This document shows, piece after piece, positions 10,455-21,189 of a DNA stretch of 64,000 nt. Numbering within the stretch: position 1 is the first letter of the stretch; each line of letters starts with the position of its first letter. Both the position numbers and the translations under genes were made by a program. The DNA comes from Elymus sibiricus. Taxonomy: Eukaryota; Streptophyta; Magnoliopsida; Poales; Poaceae. The notes beneath the pieces are model-generated. The model had not been told where the DNA came from and searched no databases. It saw only the letters and a list, made by a program, of their open reading frames with translations. The DNA is taken from contig CM077676.1 in NCBI GenBank assembly GCA_039707655.1, forward strand, positions 80,523,395 to 80,587,394, written 5' to 3'.

Positions 10455-10660
10455 CTATGTGCTTCACTTAAATCTTTTGAGCTAGGCAGTTGCTCTAGTG
10501 CTTCACTTAAATCTTTTTGAGCATGGCGGTGGCTATATTTTGAAGAAATATTTGAACTCTCATGCTTCACTTATATTATTTTGAGAGTTTATAAAGATTA
10601 AATTTTGAAGAAATATTTGCACTCTCATGCTTCACTTATATCTTTTTGAGAGTTGACAAT
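10455..10660 (+). repeat. Cluster of four CTTCACTTA repeats, unit 1
   Basis: Four copies of TGCTTCACTTAAATC or TGCTTCACTTATAT, each followed by TTTTGAG, are spaced 40-65 bp apart. The related minus-strand element at 1205-1470 has five. Confidence 0.7.
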
Positions 10661-11973
10661 AGTAATGGTAATTTGCACAAGATATGAATTTGGTCCCAAA
10701 GTGATGAATATTCAAGAGGGATATAATAAAAACTTTCATGAAAGATCATTGGATATGATAAGTTTGATTCCTTGCAATAGTTTTGCGATATGGAGATGAT
10801 AATATGTGAGTCATGTTAGTGAGTAATTGTGATTTAGTAAGAATATTGGTGTTAAGGTTTGTGATTCCCTATGCATGCACATAAAGTCAATAGTTATGCA
10901 ATGAGATTATATCCTACTTATGGTGCATTATTCGGTGTTAGTTATGTTCAATGCATGTTTATGACCGTTTTCGCTTTTTGGTTGGTTGATTCTCAATCTA
11001 TTTGCTAGCCTTCATATTGTACTAAGCGGGAATACTGCTTGTGCATCCAACTCCTTAAACCCAAGTTATGCCAAATGAGTCCACCATACCTACCTATATG
11101 CGGTATTTCGTTGCCGTTCCAAGTAAATTTGCATGTGCCAACTCTAATTTTCAAAATAATTTTCCGTTTTGTGTGCCCGTACCGCTCATGAAACAGCAAG
11201 GGGTGGCCAATATTTTCCATGCTAGGTGTGTTATTCTCACAATGAGTGTTTATTCACTTGTCATTGCACGAGAGAGTGGTAGGTAATAGGGATGCCCAGT
11301 CCCGAAATGAAAAAAATTTAATATGTTGATAATAATAAATTCCTTGGAAAGTGTTGGTATGGAGGGCACCCGTGGATATGGCTAGCCATGGATTGTGAAA
11401 GAATGGTGGAAAGGAAATAAACTTTATTTTTTGTTTGGGAACTGCCTATAATGTGTCTAGCATGGAAGATATTGGGAATTCTCGGTCGTTTTCGTTGACA
11501 GGAAAAGCATGCTCTCAAAATAATTTTATCTCTCTAATTTAAGCTTTGAGCTCTTGCACCTCTGCAAATCCATGCTTCCCTCTGCGAAGGGCCTATCTAT
11601 TTACTTTTATGCAATTTTTATTTTTACTTTGAGTTTCCATCTTCTCTTATAAAGCACCAACAATAGAGCACTATTGTCATACTTGTGCATTGTGTGTAGC
11701 TAATGTTGAGTGTGTTTCATGAATGGATCAATGATTGAGCATAATGGGCTAGGGATAGCTTTCTTTAGCGTTGATATTTTGAAAGGCATGGTTGCTTGTT
11801 AGTATGCTTGAGTATTTATGTCTTCATGTCAAACTATAGACTATTGCTTTGAATCATTCAAGTCCAAATGTCCATGCTATAAATGAAAAGAGTATATGAT
11901 GAATATGATAGGTAGCATTTCACATCAAAAATTCTGTTTTTATCATTCACCTACTCGAGAACGAGCAAGAATT

Positions 11974-11987
11974 AAGCTTGGGGATGC
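11974..11987 (+). promoter_or_regulatory. Polypurine tract of the Athila-like element, unit 1
   Basis: AAGCTTGGGGATGC lies one base upstream of the 3' LTR start (TGATACG at 11989), the position expected for the plus-strand DNA primer. Confidence 0.65.
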
Positions 11988-11988
11988 T

Positions 11989-12799
11989 TGATACGTCTCC
12001 AATGTATCTATAATCTTTTATTGTTCCATGCTATTATAGTATCAATCTTGGATGTTTTATATACATTTACAAGCAATTATATATCATTTTTTGGGACTAA
12101 CCTATTAACTTAGTGCCCAGTGCCAGTTGCTGTTTTTTGCCTGTTTTTGGTTTTCCAGAATATCAGTACCAAACGAATTCCAAATGCCACGAAACTTCGT
12201 GGAGATTTTTTTTCTGGACATTAGAGCCACTAGAAGCTTCGAGAGAGGGCCAGAAGACAGAGGAGGTGGCCACGAGCCACCAGGGTGCGCCCCAGGGGGG
12301 GTGGTGCGCCCTGGTGCCTCGTGGGCCCACCTCTGCTTCGTTTGACCTAATTCCACCTCTATAAATTCTCAAAAATTGGGAAACCAACAGAGGAGTCCAC
12401 GAAATACTTTTTCCGCCGCCGCAAGTTCCTGTTCTCGAGAGATCCCATCTGGAGGCCTTTTCCGGCACTCTGCCGGAGGGGGATTCGATCATGGAGGGGC
12501 TCTACATCAACCTTGATGCCCTTCCGATGATGCGTGAGTAGTTTACCACAGGCCTTCGGGTCCATAGTTAGTATCTAGATGGCTTCTTCTCTCTTTTTGA
12601 TCTTCAATACAATGTTCTCCTCGATGTTCTTGGAGTTCTATCCGATGTAATCACGTTTTGCGGTGTGTTTGTTGGGATCCGATGAATTGTGAGTTACTAT
12701 CAGATTATCCATGAATATTATTTGAGTTTTCTCTAAACTCTTTTATGCATGATTGTTATAGCTTCGTATTTCTCTCTGATCTATTGATTTGGTTTGGCC
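11989..12799 (+). repeat. Truncated 3' LTR of the Athila-like element, unit 1 (811 bp)
   Basis: It matches the 5' LTR from its first base to GATTTGGTTTGGCC, then breaks. It keeps the CTATAAATT box at 12359-12367 and reads directly, in the same direction, into Tekay gag. The remaining 750 bp or so of the LTR are missing. Confidence 0.85.
12359..12367 (+). promoter_or_regulatory. TATA box upstream of the Tekay reading frame, unit 1
   Basis: The CTATAAATT box of the truncated Athila-like LTR lies about 430 bp upstream of, and in line with, the Tekay gag-pol frame. Whether it drives transcription is not visible from sequence. The unit 2 equivalent is at 38478-38486. Confidence 0.5.
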
Positions 12800-15700
12800 T
12801 TCGAGATGGAGTCTGCAAATGTCGCCCCTGACAACCTTGTCACTTTCGCATCCTACTTCTTGAAGGGTGCCGCTACTGAATGGTGGTCCACCCACAGGCG
12901 TTCACTACCTGAGGGGACAGTCATCACCTGGATCGAGTTTCAGGCTGCCTTCCGTGCTCGTTACATTCCTCAGGGAATCATGGACCGGAAGAAGACAGAG
13001 TTTCGTAACCTCACTCAGGGCAATAAGTCTGTCGAAGCTTATCAGCGGGAGTTTCTTAACCTGTCCCGCTATGCTGAAGAGGACATTCCAACTGATGCTT
13101 GTAGGCAGGAGAAATTCCGTAGTGGACTCCACCCAGACCTCAAGCTTGCACTTGCTGCTCAAGACTTCACCGACTTTGCCACCCTCGTGAACAAGGCTAT
13201 TCTGGTGGAGACCGCTCAGATGGAGCACAAGGAGTCACAGAAGCGCCACCGTGATATTGGCTCATCTTCGAGCTCAGGACAAAGGCGTAAGATCCGGATT
13301 CCCAACAGCATGTACCGTCCAACTGCCCATGCGCCAAGGCCCTCCTATGCTGCACCTCGTCTGCCTCCTCCACCACCGAGGCAGCCGAGAGTTCAAGCTG
13401 CTCCACCACGTGCTGCTCCTCTTCGTCCTGAAGATGGTCTGTGTTTCAAGTGTCGCAAACCAGGTCACCATGCCAAGGATTACCGTCAGAATCAGAACCA
13501 GTTGGCACTTCCTGCTAATGGCCGTGGCAATGGTCGTGGCAACAACCAGACCCGCAACTATAATACTGGGTCTTCTGCTTATGGTCGTGGACATGCTTGC
13601 AACATTGACATTGAAGAAGTTCAGGATCAACCTGCTACTGTGATGGGTACCCTTCTCGTTAACTCAGTACCCACTTCTGTTTTATTTGATTCAGGAGCAT
13701 CACATTCATTCATCTCTGGAAAATTTGCATTCATGCATGGCATTCATTATGAAAAGATGCATACTCCACTAGTCGTTAGTACTCCCGGAGCCCATTGTCA
13801 TGCTGACATGATGGCACATAATGTCACCGTCGAAATTGGAGGATTGGAATTCCTTGCCTCCCCCATTGTTCTGAAGTCGTCCACCATAGATCTCATTCTG
13901 GGAATGGATTGGTTGAAAGCTCACATTGCGTCGATCAATTGTGCCACCAAAGCCGTTCAACTTCTTCATCCCTCCAATGAGATAGTGAACTACACCGCCC
14001 GAATTACCCGGAATGCCGAAGCTCAGATATATGCTCTGAATGTTTTGAACGCCTCACCTCTTGAGGGAATTGAGAACGTTCCAGTCGTTCGCGATTTTCC
14101 GGACGTCTTTCCGGAAGAACTTCCAGGAATACCCCCGGCTAGAGCTGTCGAGTTCGTCATCGACTTGAAACCTGGCACTACCCCTATTGCGAAGCATCCC
14201 TATAAGATGCCTCCGCATGAACTTCTGGAGCTTAAGGAAGAAATTGACAAGTCGCTTAAAAAGGGTTTCATCCGTCCCAGTTCCTCTGCCTGGGGAGCAC
14301 CTTCTCTCTTTGTTAAGAAGAAGGATGGAACTAACCGATTGGTCCAGGACTATCGGCCTATTAACCAAGCAACAATCCAGAACAAATATCCACTTCCCTG
14401 GATCAACGATCTTTATGATCAGGTTGCTGGATCCTCTGTGTTATCTAAACTCGACTTAAGGTTGGGTTATCATCAGATCCGAGTTCGTAAGGAGGATATT
14501 CCGAAAACCGCTTTCGTTACTCGTTATGGATCTTACGAGTACACCGTTATGTCCTTCGGATTAACCAATGCTCCAGCAACCTTCTCTCGATTAATGAATT
14601 ATATCTTCATGGATTACCTCGACAAATTCATTGTGGTTTATTTGGATGATATTCTTATATTTTCCAAGAACGAAGAAGAACACGCCTTACATCTTCGACT
14701 TGTATTGGAGAAACTTCGAGAACATCAACTATATGCCAAATTCTCCAAGTGTGAATTCTGGTTATCTGAGGTGACTTATCTTGGCCACGTGATTTCCAAA
14801 GATGGCATCGCTGTTAACCCAGAACGAGTTCATGCTATTCTTGACTGGACTCCCCCGAAGAATGTCAAGCAAGTCAGGTGTTTTCTCGGTCTCGCTAGCT
14901 ATTGCCGCCGATTCGTCGAGAACTTCTCCAAGATTGCTAAGCCGTTGACTGATCTGCTCCACAAAGGTGTTAAATTTGAGTGGACAGAAAAGTGCCAGGA
15001 AAGCTTTCAGACACTTAAAGATAAGTTGACATCTGCCCCAGTGCTAGCACCCCCAGATTCCCAAAAGGACTTTGTGATATATTGCGACACATCCCGTCAA
15101 GGATTAGGCTGTGTCCTAATGCAAGAGCGCAAAGTAATTGCTTATGGCTCTCGCCAATTGTGTCCTCATGAGGAAAATTATCCAGTACATGATCTCGAGC
15201 TTGCTGCAGTTATTTATGCCTTGAAGCTATGGCGACATTACCTTCTCGGTAATCGTTGCGAGATATACACGGACCACCAGAGTTTGAAGTATCTGTACAC
15301 CCAACCAGATCTGAACCTTCGTCAACAGAGATGGCTCGAGACAATAGCCGATTATGACATGAATATTTCTTATACCCCTGGCAAGGCTAATGTAATGGCC
15401 GATGCCTTGAGTCGCAAGGCTTATTGCAACAACCTCATGGTTCAGGAAGCGCAACCTAGGCTTTATGAAGAACTTCGCAAGTTGAACCTTCACATTGTTC
15501 CACAGGGTCATCTCAATACCCTGGTTGTCGAATCAGAGCTCGATGACCTCATCAAGCATATACAGAAGGCTGACTCTGAGGTCGAGAAAATTAAGCGAGA
15601 TATCAAAAGGGGAAATCCCTTATTCTTCACCATTGCTACTGATGGCGCCTTGTACTTCAAAAACCGCTTAGTGGTTCCTAGAACGGGACACCTGAATCTG

Positions 15701-16290
15701 ACCCCGTGCGTCATGAAAGAAGCTCATGATACGCCTCTTTCAATTCACCCTGGTAGTACCAAGATGTACCAAGACATCCGACAGAGATATTTGTGGCCTG
15801 ATATGAAGCGAGATATTGCTCAGTATGTCGCTGAGTGTGACGTTTGCCGTCGCATCAAAGCAGAACATCAAAGGCCTGCTGGACTTCTGCAACCACTTGA
15901 TATTCTTGAATGGAAATGGGACAAAGTTGAAATGGAGTTCATTACTGGTTTTCCCAGATCGCAAAAGGGTCATGATGCTATCTTCGTCGTCATTGACCGA
16001 TTCTCAAAGGTTGCTCACTTTCTGCCAGTCAAGGAGACAATCACTGCTAGTCAGTTAGCAGACTTGTATGTTTCCAGAATCGTGTCACTCCACGGTATTC
16101 CGTTGGAAATCAGCTCAGATCGTGGCAGCCTCTTTACCTCAAGATTTTGGAACAGTTTCCAGGAAGCTATGGGAACTCATCTGTCCTTCAGCATCGCTTT
16201 TCACCCCCAGTCCTAGGGACAGGTGGAACGAGTCAATCAAGTGCTTGAAGATATGCTTCGAGCTTGTGTCATCTCATTCGGTAAGAAATG
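12800..16290 (+). pseudogene. Tekay-type gag-pol, first part (gag to integrase core), unit 1
   Basis: One long frame runs from the junction to a stop at 16214-16216. Numbering from 12794: gag residues about 1-215; a zinc knuckle at 217-230 whose last ligand is Tyr instead of Cys (C-X2-C-X4-H-X4-Y); an aspartic protease with DSGA at 299-302; reverse transcriptase with YLDD at 616-619; RNase H starting near Asp 765; integrase with an H/C zinc region ending in CDVC and two catalytic aspartates (VIDRFSK and SSDRG). The TAG stop falls just before the segment that carries the catalytic glutamate, so integrase is cut short. The same frame continues to 16290, where the CACTA element begins. The N-terminus is missing: the first codons come from the Athila-like LTR, and the first in-frame ATG is at 12806. 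Both the stop and the Tyr change are shared with unit 2. Confidence 0.9.
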
Positions 16291-16515
16291 CACTACAAGA
16301 ATCTTGTTAATCCATGACGGATTCAATCTGTCACGGAACAGTGGGAAACCGTCATGGAGGGAGGCCTGTGACGGACTTAGAATCCGTCATGTATATCGTG
16401 TCATAATTTGACAACTGTACCATCATGACGGTTCCTGACCGTCACCGATTAGTCCCCAGGCCCGCCCTAGGCCCGGGCCTCTGTGACAGACTAATCCGTC
16501 AGGGGTTGACATGAT
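16291..16515. repeat. CACTA left subterminal repeat region, unit 1
   Basis: Within about 220 bp of the left end there are at least six copies of TGACGG or its complement CCGTCA, mostly preceded by CA. In CACTA elements such subterminal arrays are where transposase binds. Confidence 0.75.
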
Positions 16516-16622
16516 GTGGCAGCAACATGGTCCTGACATGGCATCTATGTGGCGCCAGCATGGGTCTGACGTGGCATCTACTTGGCGCCAACATGGTATC
16601 TACGTGGCGCCAGCGTGGCCTT
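16505..16622 (+). repeat. Degenerate ~33-bp direct repeats inside the CACTA element, unit 1
   Basis: About three copies of a unit reading TGACATGGCATCTATGTGGC followed by GCCAGCATGG, with substitutions; the last copy is shortened. They lie just inside the left subterminal region. Confidence 0.6.
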
Positions 16623-17689
16623 CAGCCCAATAATGTTTTGGCCCACTTATTTCTGTCTAGCCCGGCCCAATAAGGCCCAACAGGAAAATCTAGGCTTATG
16701 ATATTCACCCAATTAAAAAACAATCCATTCATCCATCAGCCCAGCTAGCACAACAAACTTACACAGCTCAATTATTTTGATGTACCAAGCCCATAATTTG
16801 GCCCATCCATTACCCTTTCTAAAAAATATATTTCGTCCATTACAACAAGAATCCTAGATGACATCACTAAAGCCACATTGGGAACATTTACAAACGTATA
16901 TAGAGATACAAGTTCATCCAGGAGTACAACAAGTATGTATTGGCCTTTTGTGAAGAGCGAGGTGAGCCTCTCCACAAGTTCTTCCCTCACATCTGCAAGA
17001 ATCATTCTTCCTGCAAACAACAATTAACAAAAACAATCAATTAATTTGTTGAGGAAGGGAAAAAATATCAAGTGCACAGAATTCTTGTCTGTTTGGGTGG
17101 TGCCAAACCGCCAACAGAAACAATGTCAAAATTGCATAGTTGTATTTTATTTTGGGTCTCTTTCATATGACCTGGAGTAAGCCCCTGAATATGTTGCCAC
17201 TTATAAAACGAGATTTTCACTGCCCATTGCTATTGGTCCTATGAATGTGAGAACCAATGCACTTGTTTGGCAACAGAAGTGTGTAATCAGCAACCACCCT
17301 TATTTCAGAATACCATACCAAGGAAATAAATTAAACATGAACACTGACTTCACGTTTCATCTAATAATCCGACCAAGCATCATCACCACACCATAAGTTT
17401 ACAAGTTAGAGTGTATATATGCGTCAAATCGATTTAAAGCAGCGGACAGACCTCGTTGAAACGTGTACTGCCTAATCCCAAGGGCAACCGGCCCAAATCA
17501 GAGTTTGCTCAGTTGAGAAAAAATGAGGTTGCTCAACCATTCACCCCTCCCATCAAAATGTAAACAAACCAAACAAAGAGGCCATGAACAACTAGTGTGA
17601 TAGACAGGAGCAGTAAATGTATCAAACGAGGCGGGGATGGAATTTTAAGTAGTAGAAGCAGCAAGGTTACGAAACCATACCTGATAAAA

Positions 17690-18470
17690 CAAATTGAACC
17701 AAACAGTGCTGCATAATAATAAAAACTGAACATTCAAACGGGATGCTCCAGTTTCAGTCAGAGTTCAGCCAAATTGACACATACAAACTGAACAAAAACA
17801 TGGTGCTTATTCATATGTATGTACAGATGCAAGTGATATCAGGTTTAGTCAGATTTCAATCATATGCACAAGCAAATTGAACATCCAAAGCTGTGTATTG
17901 AACCAAACTGAACCAATAAGTAGTGCACACTAATAAAAACTGAACATCCAGTTTCAGTCAAAGCTGTACAATTGCAAGTGTCAGCCAGATTTACATGAAG
18001 CTAATTATCTCTTACAAAAAAAAGTTTTGGCTGTAGAATCAGTGGCGTTGCATGGATGAAGATGCCTGCATATATGGTCATACATGTATGTAAAAGAAAT
18101 GGACCCCTTTTACAGGAACATTCCGTGCTTGGTTACTAACTGAACATGCAGCTTCATACTTCACTACTGCTCATCTCTGAAACTGTGCGTGTGTGTATCT
18201 CTAAAACATTTTGTGCTTTGTTTGCTCCTACGTTCCAGAAAGTACAGAGATTGTGCTGGTGCTTGAACCATACAGAGATGCCCCAGTTACAATTGTATCA
18301 AGCAATTTGTTTGAACCGACAAGTACTGCATACTAATGAAAATCGAACATCCAAACGTGATGCTTCGGTTTCAGTCAAGGTTCAACCAAATTGACACATA
18401 TAAACTGAATCAAGACTTGATTTGTTTCATATATAGCTGCACAATTGCAAGTATCATCCAGATTTGGGGT
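17690..18470. repeat. Diverged direct repeats in the CACTA interior, unit 1
   Basis: Three segments (about 17690-17850, 17900-18000 and 18300-18470) share the words ACTGAACATCCA, GTTTCAGTCA, CAACCAAATTGACACATA and TACAATTGCAAGT in the same order. They look like old internal duplications of non-coding sequence. The intervening DNA holds no gene that I recognise. The stretch 16623-17690 shows nothing beyond A/T-rich non-coding sequence. Confidence 0.55.
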
Positions 18471-18498
18471 AGGGGGGAGAAAGGGGAAGCTCACCATG

Positions 18499-18660
18499 CT
18501 AGGAGAGCAGGAGGACGCAGCCGTTGGTCCACGCGCTAGAGGATAGGAGGCCTTGCTGCTTCACCTCCTCCGGCCAAGAGAGCTCGTCGGGGACGGCCGC
18601 GTCGAGGAGGACGACGTCCAGCACGCTGCCGGATGGGTGGAGAATGGGGTTCAGGGGCAT
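18499..18660 (-). pseudogene. Exon-like fragment of an unidentified gene captured by the CACTA element, unit 1
   Basis: A GC-rich island in A/T-rich surroundings encodes, on the minus strand, a 53-residue ORF starting MPLNPILHPSGS and ending in TAG. A splice-acceptor-like pyrimidine/CAG boundary precedes the ATG and a GGTGAGC donor-like sequence follows the stop by a few bases. This suggests a captured exon that was probably read in another frame at one end. I do not recognise the protein. The matching fragment in unit 2 differs by two residues (SGT for SSA). Confidence 0.4.
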
Positions 18661-19852
18661 TGCCTGCGCGTTAACAAACTTTAAGACAACCTAAAAAAAA
18701 ATCAAATGTGTACAGCATGGCACATACCCCAGCAGCATGGGCCCGATGAGCTCATGTCTCATGTATGAACTATTCTTCAATTATTTCTAAAGAATATATA
18801 TTCTTTAATTAGTTTATCATTACATAGTGTTTTCCAATTACCATGCTCACTAATGGAAAATTACAATTAATTGTAGAAGCAAGTCGGCTCAGGTTTCTGT
18901 ACGAACAACACCATGACCATGGTCTCTGAGCTACAATTATCCTATGATATGAAATACTTCTTTTATAGGAAAAACATATAATCTTGATGGACTACATAGT
19001 GAATCTTGGGATTAATCCTTTTTATTAATTGATCATTTCTATTTTGTTAATATTTGTCGATGCTTGTAGCAACGAGCCATCACAATCACTTTTAGTTATT
19101 TTTATTTATTAGATTACTTCCTGGAAAAGTCATGTTAGTAAGATAATGATTACATATTAATTACCATGCTCCAAGCTTCATTAAATATCATGGTAAATAG
19201 AAGAAAACAATTAACACACAACGAACATGCGCAATATTTTCCTCGTGGAAGATGGACAATTACGTGCCGCATAGCTGTGAGTCTTGGTCCTTTAACCAAT
19301 CAATTGTTTAAAAACCTAGGGAGATACACTTGCAATGAGTTTGAGGACAGAATGTGATTTATTTGGTTCTTCTATATTTCACTCAAACAAATTAGGATAA
19401 CAGTTTGGTGGAATTGGCACATTGCTTTCATATTTCTTATCATGCACGAATTTTAAAATGGATCAGATACAGATACGCTGGTTCCATGAAGTATCCGTGC
19501 ATTCTAGCACTGGGGATACTATTGTTATAGTTTGATAACCATGGTGCAGAAGTGCTGGAGCACACTTGGGTTCATGAGCCAACAGCAGGCAAAGTGATTT
19601 TCGTTACTCATAAGTAAATCTGGAAAAGAATTTGCAATGGTTTTCATCAGGTTATGGGATGGTAATTCACACTGAACATATATGTTAGATTAATGAATGA
19701 ATTGGCATGCCCTGATGCTAAACAAAACAGGCTTCTCACAGAACCGATTCATACTCCAATACCATGCACGTGTACTACCTGTAACAGAGCGTCTCGAAGT
19801 CCTAAACCATAATCATGGGAGAAGGAAAGGCAGAAAGCACAAATATACATAC

Positions 19853-19973
19853 CAACGGTGATGCCGCAGCCGCCGAAGAACTCGCCGTCGATGTAGAGCC
19901 GCGGGAGTGTGGCCCGGCTGGAGTACTCCTTGAGCCTCTGATGGAGCGCCTCATTGGCAAGCACGTCGTGCAT
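19853..19973 (-). pseudogene. Captured monothiol glutaredoxin exon in the CACTA element, unit 1
   Basis: On the minus strand this segment encodes residues with the wording of plant CGFS-type monothiol glutaredoxins: VLANEALHQRLKEYSS, then LPRLYIDGEFFGGCGITVG. In that family this is the C-terminal half, including the glutathione-binding TFPQLYI and GGCD motifs; here they read TLPRLYI and GGCG, so the usual Thr-Phe-Pro-Gln and the Asp after Gly-Gly-Cys are altered. The segment is bounded by an AG acceptor before ATGCACGACG and a GTATGT donor after ACCGTTG, exactly as a single exon with flanking introns would be. The active-site CGFS half is missing, so it cannot make a working enzyme. Transduplication by the transposon is the simplest reading. 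The closest relative is likely a GrxS14/S15-type gene. Confidence 0.75.
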
Positions 19974-20956
19974 CTCAGGGCACGTCCAACGAGCAAAGGA
20001 TCGGCAACACAGTATATCTTAATTAAGAATGAAGCATGCAAGTATATCACAAAATCACGATTAATCTGGCTACATCATAAAGACTGAGCAATAACATACC
20101 TTGAGAAGTACATCAGCTTTGGCTACAGCTTCAGAGATAACAAATTAAGTTGTGCGCCAAAGAGACCATAACCACTGGCTTCATTTCCTTGGAAGTAGAA
20201 ATGCTACAAGACCAACTTCCAAGAAAACCATTCCTGAATTGTGAAACAGTACAAGCACATTAAGTCCATGAAAATGCCATATGAAGCATAGTTTGCCACA
20301 CCTGCAATTTAAGCACTAAAATAACTAGCATACAAGAGTAAGACAAACAGCCAATAGACTACACCATAACACATGAGGAACATTACTAACCATGGCATAT
20401 GTCAAAATTCACATGCATAAGAGCAGGGGTTGCTTGTTCAGTCGTCCCTTGGGACAGTAGCATTACTCAACACATATACATGAGATCTGAATCTAATTAC
20501 CAGGCCAAATAATGTGTACTCAAAAATCTGAATTCAATATAAGGTCAATTTTAATGCACTCAAATCCAATACCAGACCAATTAATGTACTCAAAACAATA
20601 TGAATCCAATACTAGGCCAATCTGAATCTAAGCAGAGCCAGATATGAAATTCATACTGACGAACCCCTCCTCGTATGCAAGGAAGAAGAGTGGACACATG
20701 GGACACATGGACAAAAAACATGATAAGGATTTATCTGTTTGCAGATTAAGGACACGACCATGACATACAGACTTGCATTCTCTAACATGAACATATCTTC
20801 AAGTTCCAAAGTACCAAGAAACATAACCTATCTAGTGCACATGTACCCAGAAATATCTAAACAGATAACCACTGACATCACCAACGAACTTTGACAGAAT
20901 ACAAATGAACCGCCGGCCAATTGACTAACCTTGCCGTAGGTAAGATCAGAGCTTAC

Positions 20957-21180
20957 AGGAGAGGAACCCACCCACGGAGATGATGACGAGGAGCAGCACA
21001 TAAACGCAGGGTAGGAGGGCCCTGGCAAAGCCGAGGAGGCAGCGCCCGTCACGGCAGCGCGGTAGGCAGAAGGCGGTGGCCAGCTCCGTGGCGGCGGCGC
21101 CCCTGTACACTGCATCCATCAGCGCCATGTGTACCTCACCATAGCTCACCGCCGACTGAAGATGGACCCGTGGCCGCCGC
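20957..21180 (-). pseudogene. Captured exon encoding a hydrophobic segment, unidentified gene, unit 1
   Basis: On the minus strand a GC-rich frame reads through an ALMDAVYRGAAATELATAFC segment, then CLPRCRDGRC, and ends in a strongly hydrophobic stretch LLPCVYVLLLVIISVGGFLS that would span a membrane. The frame stops at a good splice donor (CCT then GTAAGC). The upstream side grades into a GC-rich region at 21190-21600 that looks like a captured 5' end. I cannot name the protein. Because it lies on the same strand as the glutaredoxin exon, the two may come from one gene or from two separate captures. Confidence 0.4.
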
Positions 21181-21189
21181 AAGGGACAT

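Larger units (their letters stand above)
9527..11988 (+). other. Non-coding 3' internal region of the Athila-like element, unit 1
   Basis: About 2.4 kb with no credible gene. Landmarks are a TTGTTGGGAGGCAACCC motif just after the ORF, two AAGCTTGGGGATGC copies at 10176 and 10233, four CTTCACTTA repeats at 10455-10660, and the polypurine tract at 11974-11987. The same region is found in reverse at 363-2387. The conservation of long untranslated sequence between otherwise different elements suggests a role in RNA packaging or replication, but that is inference. Confidence 0.75.
7199..12799 (+). mobile_element. Non-autonomous Athila-lineage gypsy retrotransposon, unit 1 copy
   Basis: Order on the plus strand: 5' LTR 7199-8763, tRNA-Asp primer site 8775-8791, gag-like ORF 8963-9526, about 2.4 kb of non-coding sequence, polypurine tract 11974-11987, and a 3' LTR that is cut off at about 12799 after 811 bp. 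There is no pol gene. Beyond 12799 the sequence changes abruptly to Tekay-type gag, so the end was lost by deletion or recombination. This is the only copy in the window whose 5' LTR is complete; the tandem unit begins at 7425, inside that LTR. Confidence 0.85.

Noticed and set aside
16214..16216. Possible programmed readthrough at the Tekay TAG
   Set aside because: The stop replaces a codon within the integrase core, not a gag-pol boundary, and has no recognisable readthrough context; a nonsense mutation is simpler.
16223..16411. Short ORF starting with VERVNQ after the Tekay stop
   Set aside because: It is the continuation of the integrase frame after the TAG and then runs into CACTA sequence; not a separate gene.
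17533..17733. Hydrophobic 66-residue minus-strand ORF in the CACTA element (also 43652)
   Set aside because: It lies in A/T-rich non-coding repeats with no splice context or recognisable protein; hydrophobicity follows from base composition.
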